Part shown: one piece after another, positions 63,864-64,000 of the stretch
Layout: each line of letters opens with the position of its first letter
Position numbering within the stretch: the stretch's first letter is position 1
Assembly (NCBI GenBank): GCA_946902985.2
Contig: OX336389.2
Span: forward strand, 1,015,653,441-1,015,717,440
DNA: 64,000 bases
Direction: 5' to 3'
DNA from: Meconema thalassinum
Lineage: Eukaryota; Arthropoda; Insecta; Orthoptera; Tettigoniidae
Made by a program: the position numbers and the translations under genes
The notes under the pieces: model-generated
What the model was told of the DNA's origin: nothing
Seen by the model: only the letters and a program-made list of their open reading frames with translations
The model's database searches: none

Positions 63864-63894
63864 TATCGCAAGGCTTTCTCTCTAGGTGGTGTTG
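63864..63894 (-). repeat. right TIR, 31 bp
   Basis: Exact reverse complement of 56044-56074; followed by the target repeat ctacagt at 63895-63901. Confidence 0.97.
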
Positions 63895-64000
63895 CTACAG
63901 TAGACTACTTATTTGTCAGCCAAGAGTTGATGCAGCATAAAGAGGTGCGATTCTCCAGAATTCAATGTAATTATGGTAGTCTTAGTATTTGCTATTTAAC

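Larger units (their letters stand above)
56044..63894 (+). mobile_element. 7.85 kb element with perfect 31-bp TIRs, P-like
   Basis: The left TIR (56044-56074) begins CAACACCACCTAGAGAG and ends CTTGCGATA. The right TIR (63864-63894) is its exact reverse complement over 31 bp. A direct repeat ctacagt (8 bp, gctacagt, if the preceding G is counted) flanks it at 56037-56043 and 63895-63901. A TGACGTCA palindrome lies just inside each TIR (56092-56099 and 63849-63856). A broken THAP gene begins 180 bp from the left TIR. A 31-bp TIR, 7-8 bp TSD and THAP domain together match the P superfamily. No transposase catalytic exons were recognised; much of the interior is a foldback element, so this copy is not autonomous as it stands. 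Confidence 0.8.

Overview
This is nuclear DNA from an animal, most likely an insect with a large, repeat-filled genome. The AT-rich background, many tRNA-headed SINEs and arthropod-style LINEs, Tc1/pogo/piggyBac/hAT/Helitron remnants suggest a polyneopteran such as an orthopteran, but the order is my inference. I see no rRNA, true tRNA, CRISPR or bacterial-type gene. No complete host protein gene is recognisable. The only hints of host coding are a short candidate first exon at 9029 and a candidate internal exon near 58334-58421. Nearly everything readable is mobile DNA, often nested several layers deep, and much of it can be delimited by target-site duplications (TSDs), terminal inverted repeats (TIRs) or an empty copy of the same site elsewhere in the window.

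Layout. 1-2.3 kb: SINE pieces, a degenerate CG-rich tandem duplication and a 22-copy minisatellite. 2.8-9.5 kb: a foldback element, a pogo/Tigger-like transposon with a broken transposase, a hAT MITE, and a quieter stretch with the candidate exon. 9.5-15.2 kb: a complete two-ORF I-like LINE with a 14-bp TSD, both ORFs open; it is the only element that looks potentially active. 15.4-23.9 kb: another LINE (endonuclease plus reverse transcriptase) split by a 5.5 kb DNA transposon (element A), which holds further insertions. 23.9-34 kb: a repeated core segment (X1, P1), a Tc1-like pseudogene, and a piggyBac element containing a hAT element containing a SINE. 34-47 kb: a graveyard of LINE fragments, SINEs and a Helitron. 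47-55 kb: the second, inverted copy of the core (P2, X2), opened by element C (DUF4817-type IS630/mariner relic), which contains a LINE and element B (sister of A). 55-64 kb: THAP-domain remnants and a 7.85 kb element with perfect 31-bp TIRs and a broken THAP gene, resembling a P-superfamily transposon. It is filled by a foldback element built of about 118-bp subrepeats.

How the parts relate. The roughly 3 kb core X-P occurs twice in opposite orientation, about 15.25-34.0 kb and 54.85-46.96 kb. Each copy was opened by different insertions, so each supplies empty sites for the other. Likewise elements A and B are sisters carrying different later insertions. Most distinctive is a class of very short (35-83 bp) retroposed units. 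Many consist only of a GC-rich stem-loop plus a TTAAAACAACAA-like tail, several have 10-14 bp TSDs, and they look like extreme 5' truncations of SINE 3' ends.
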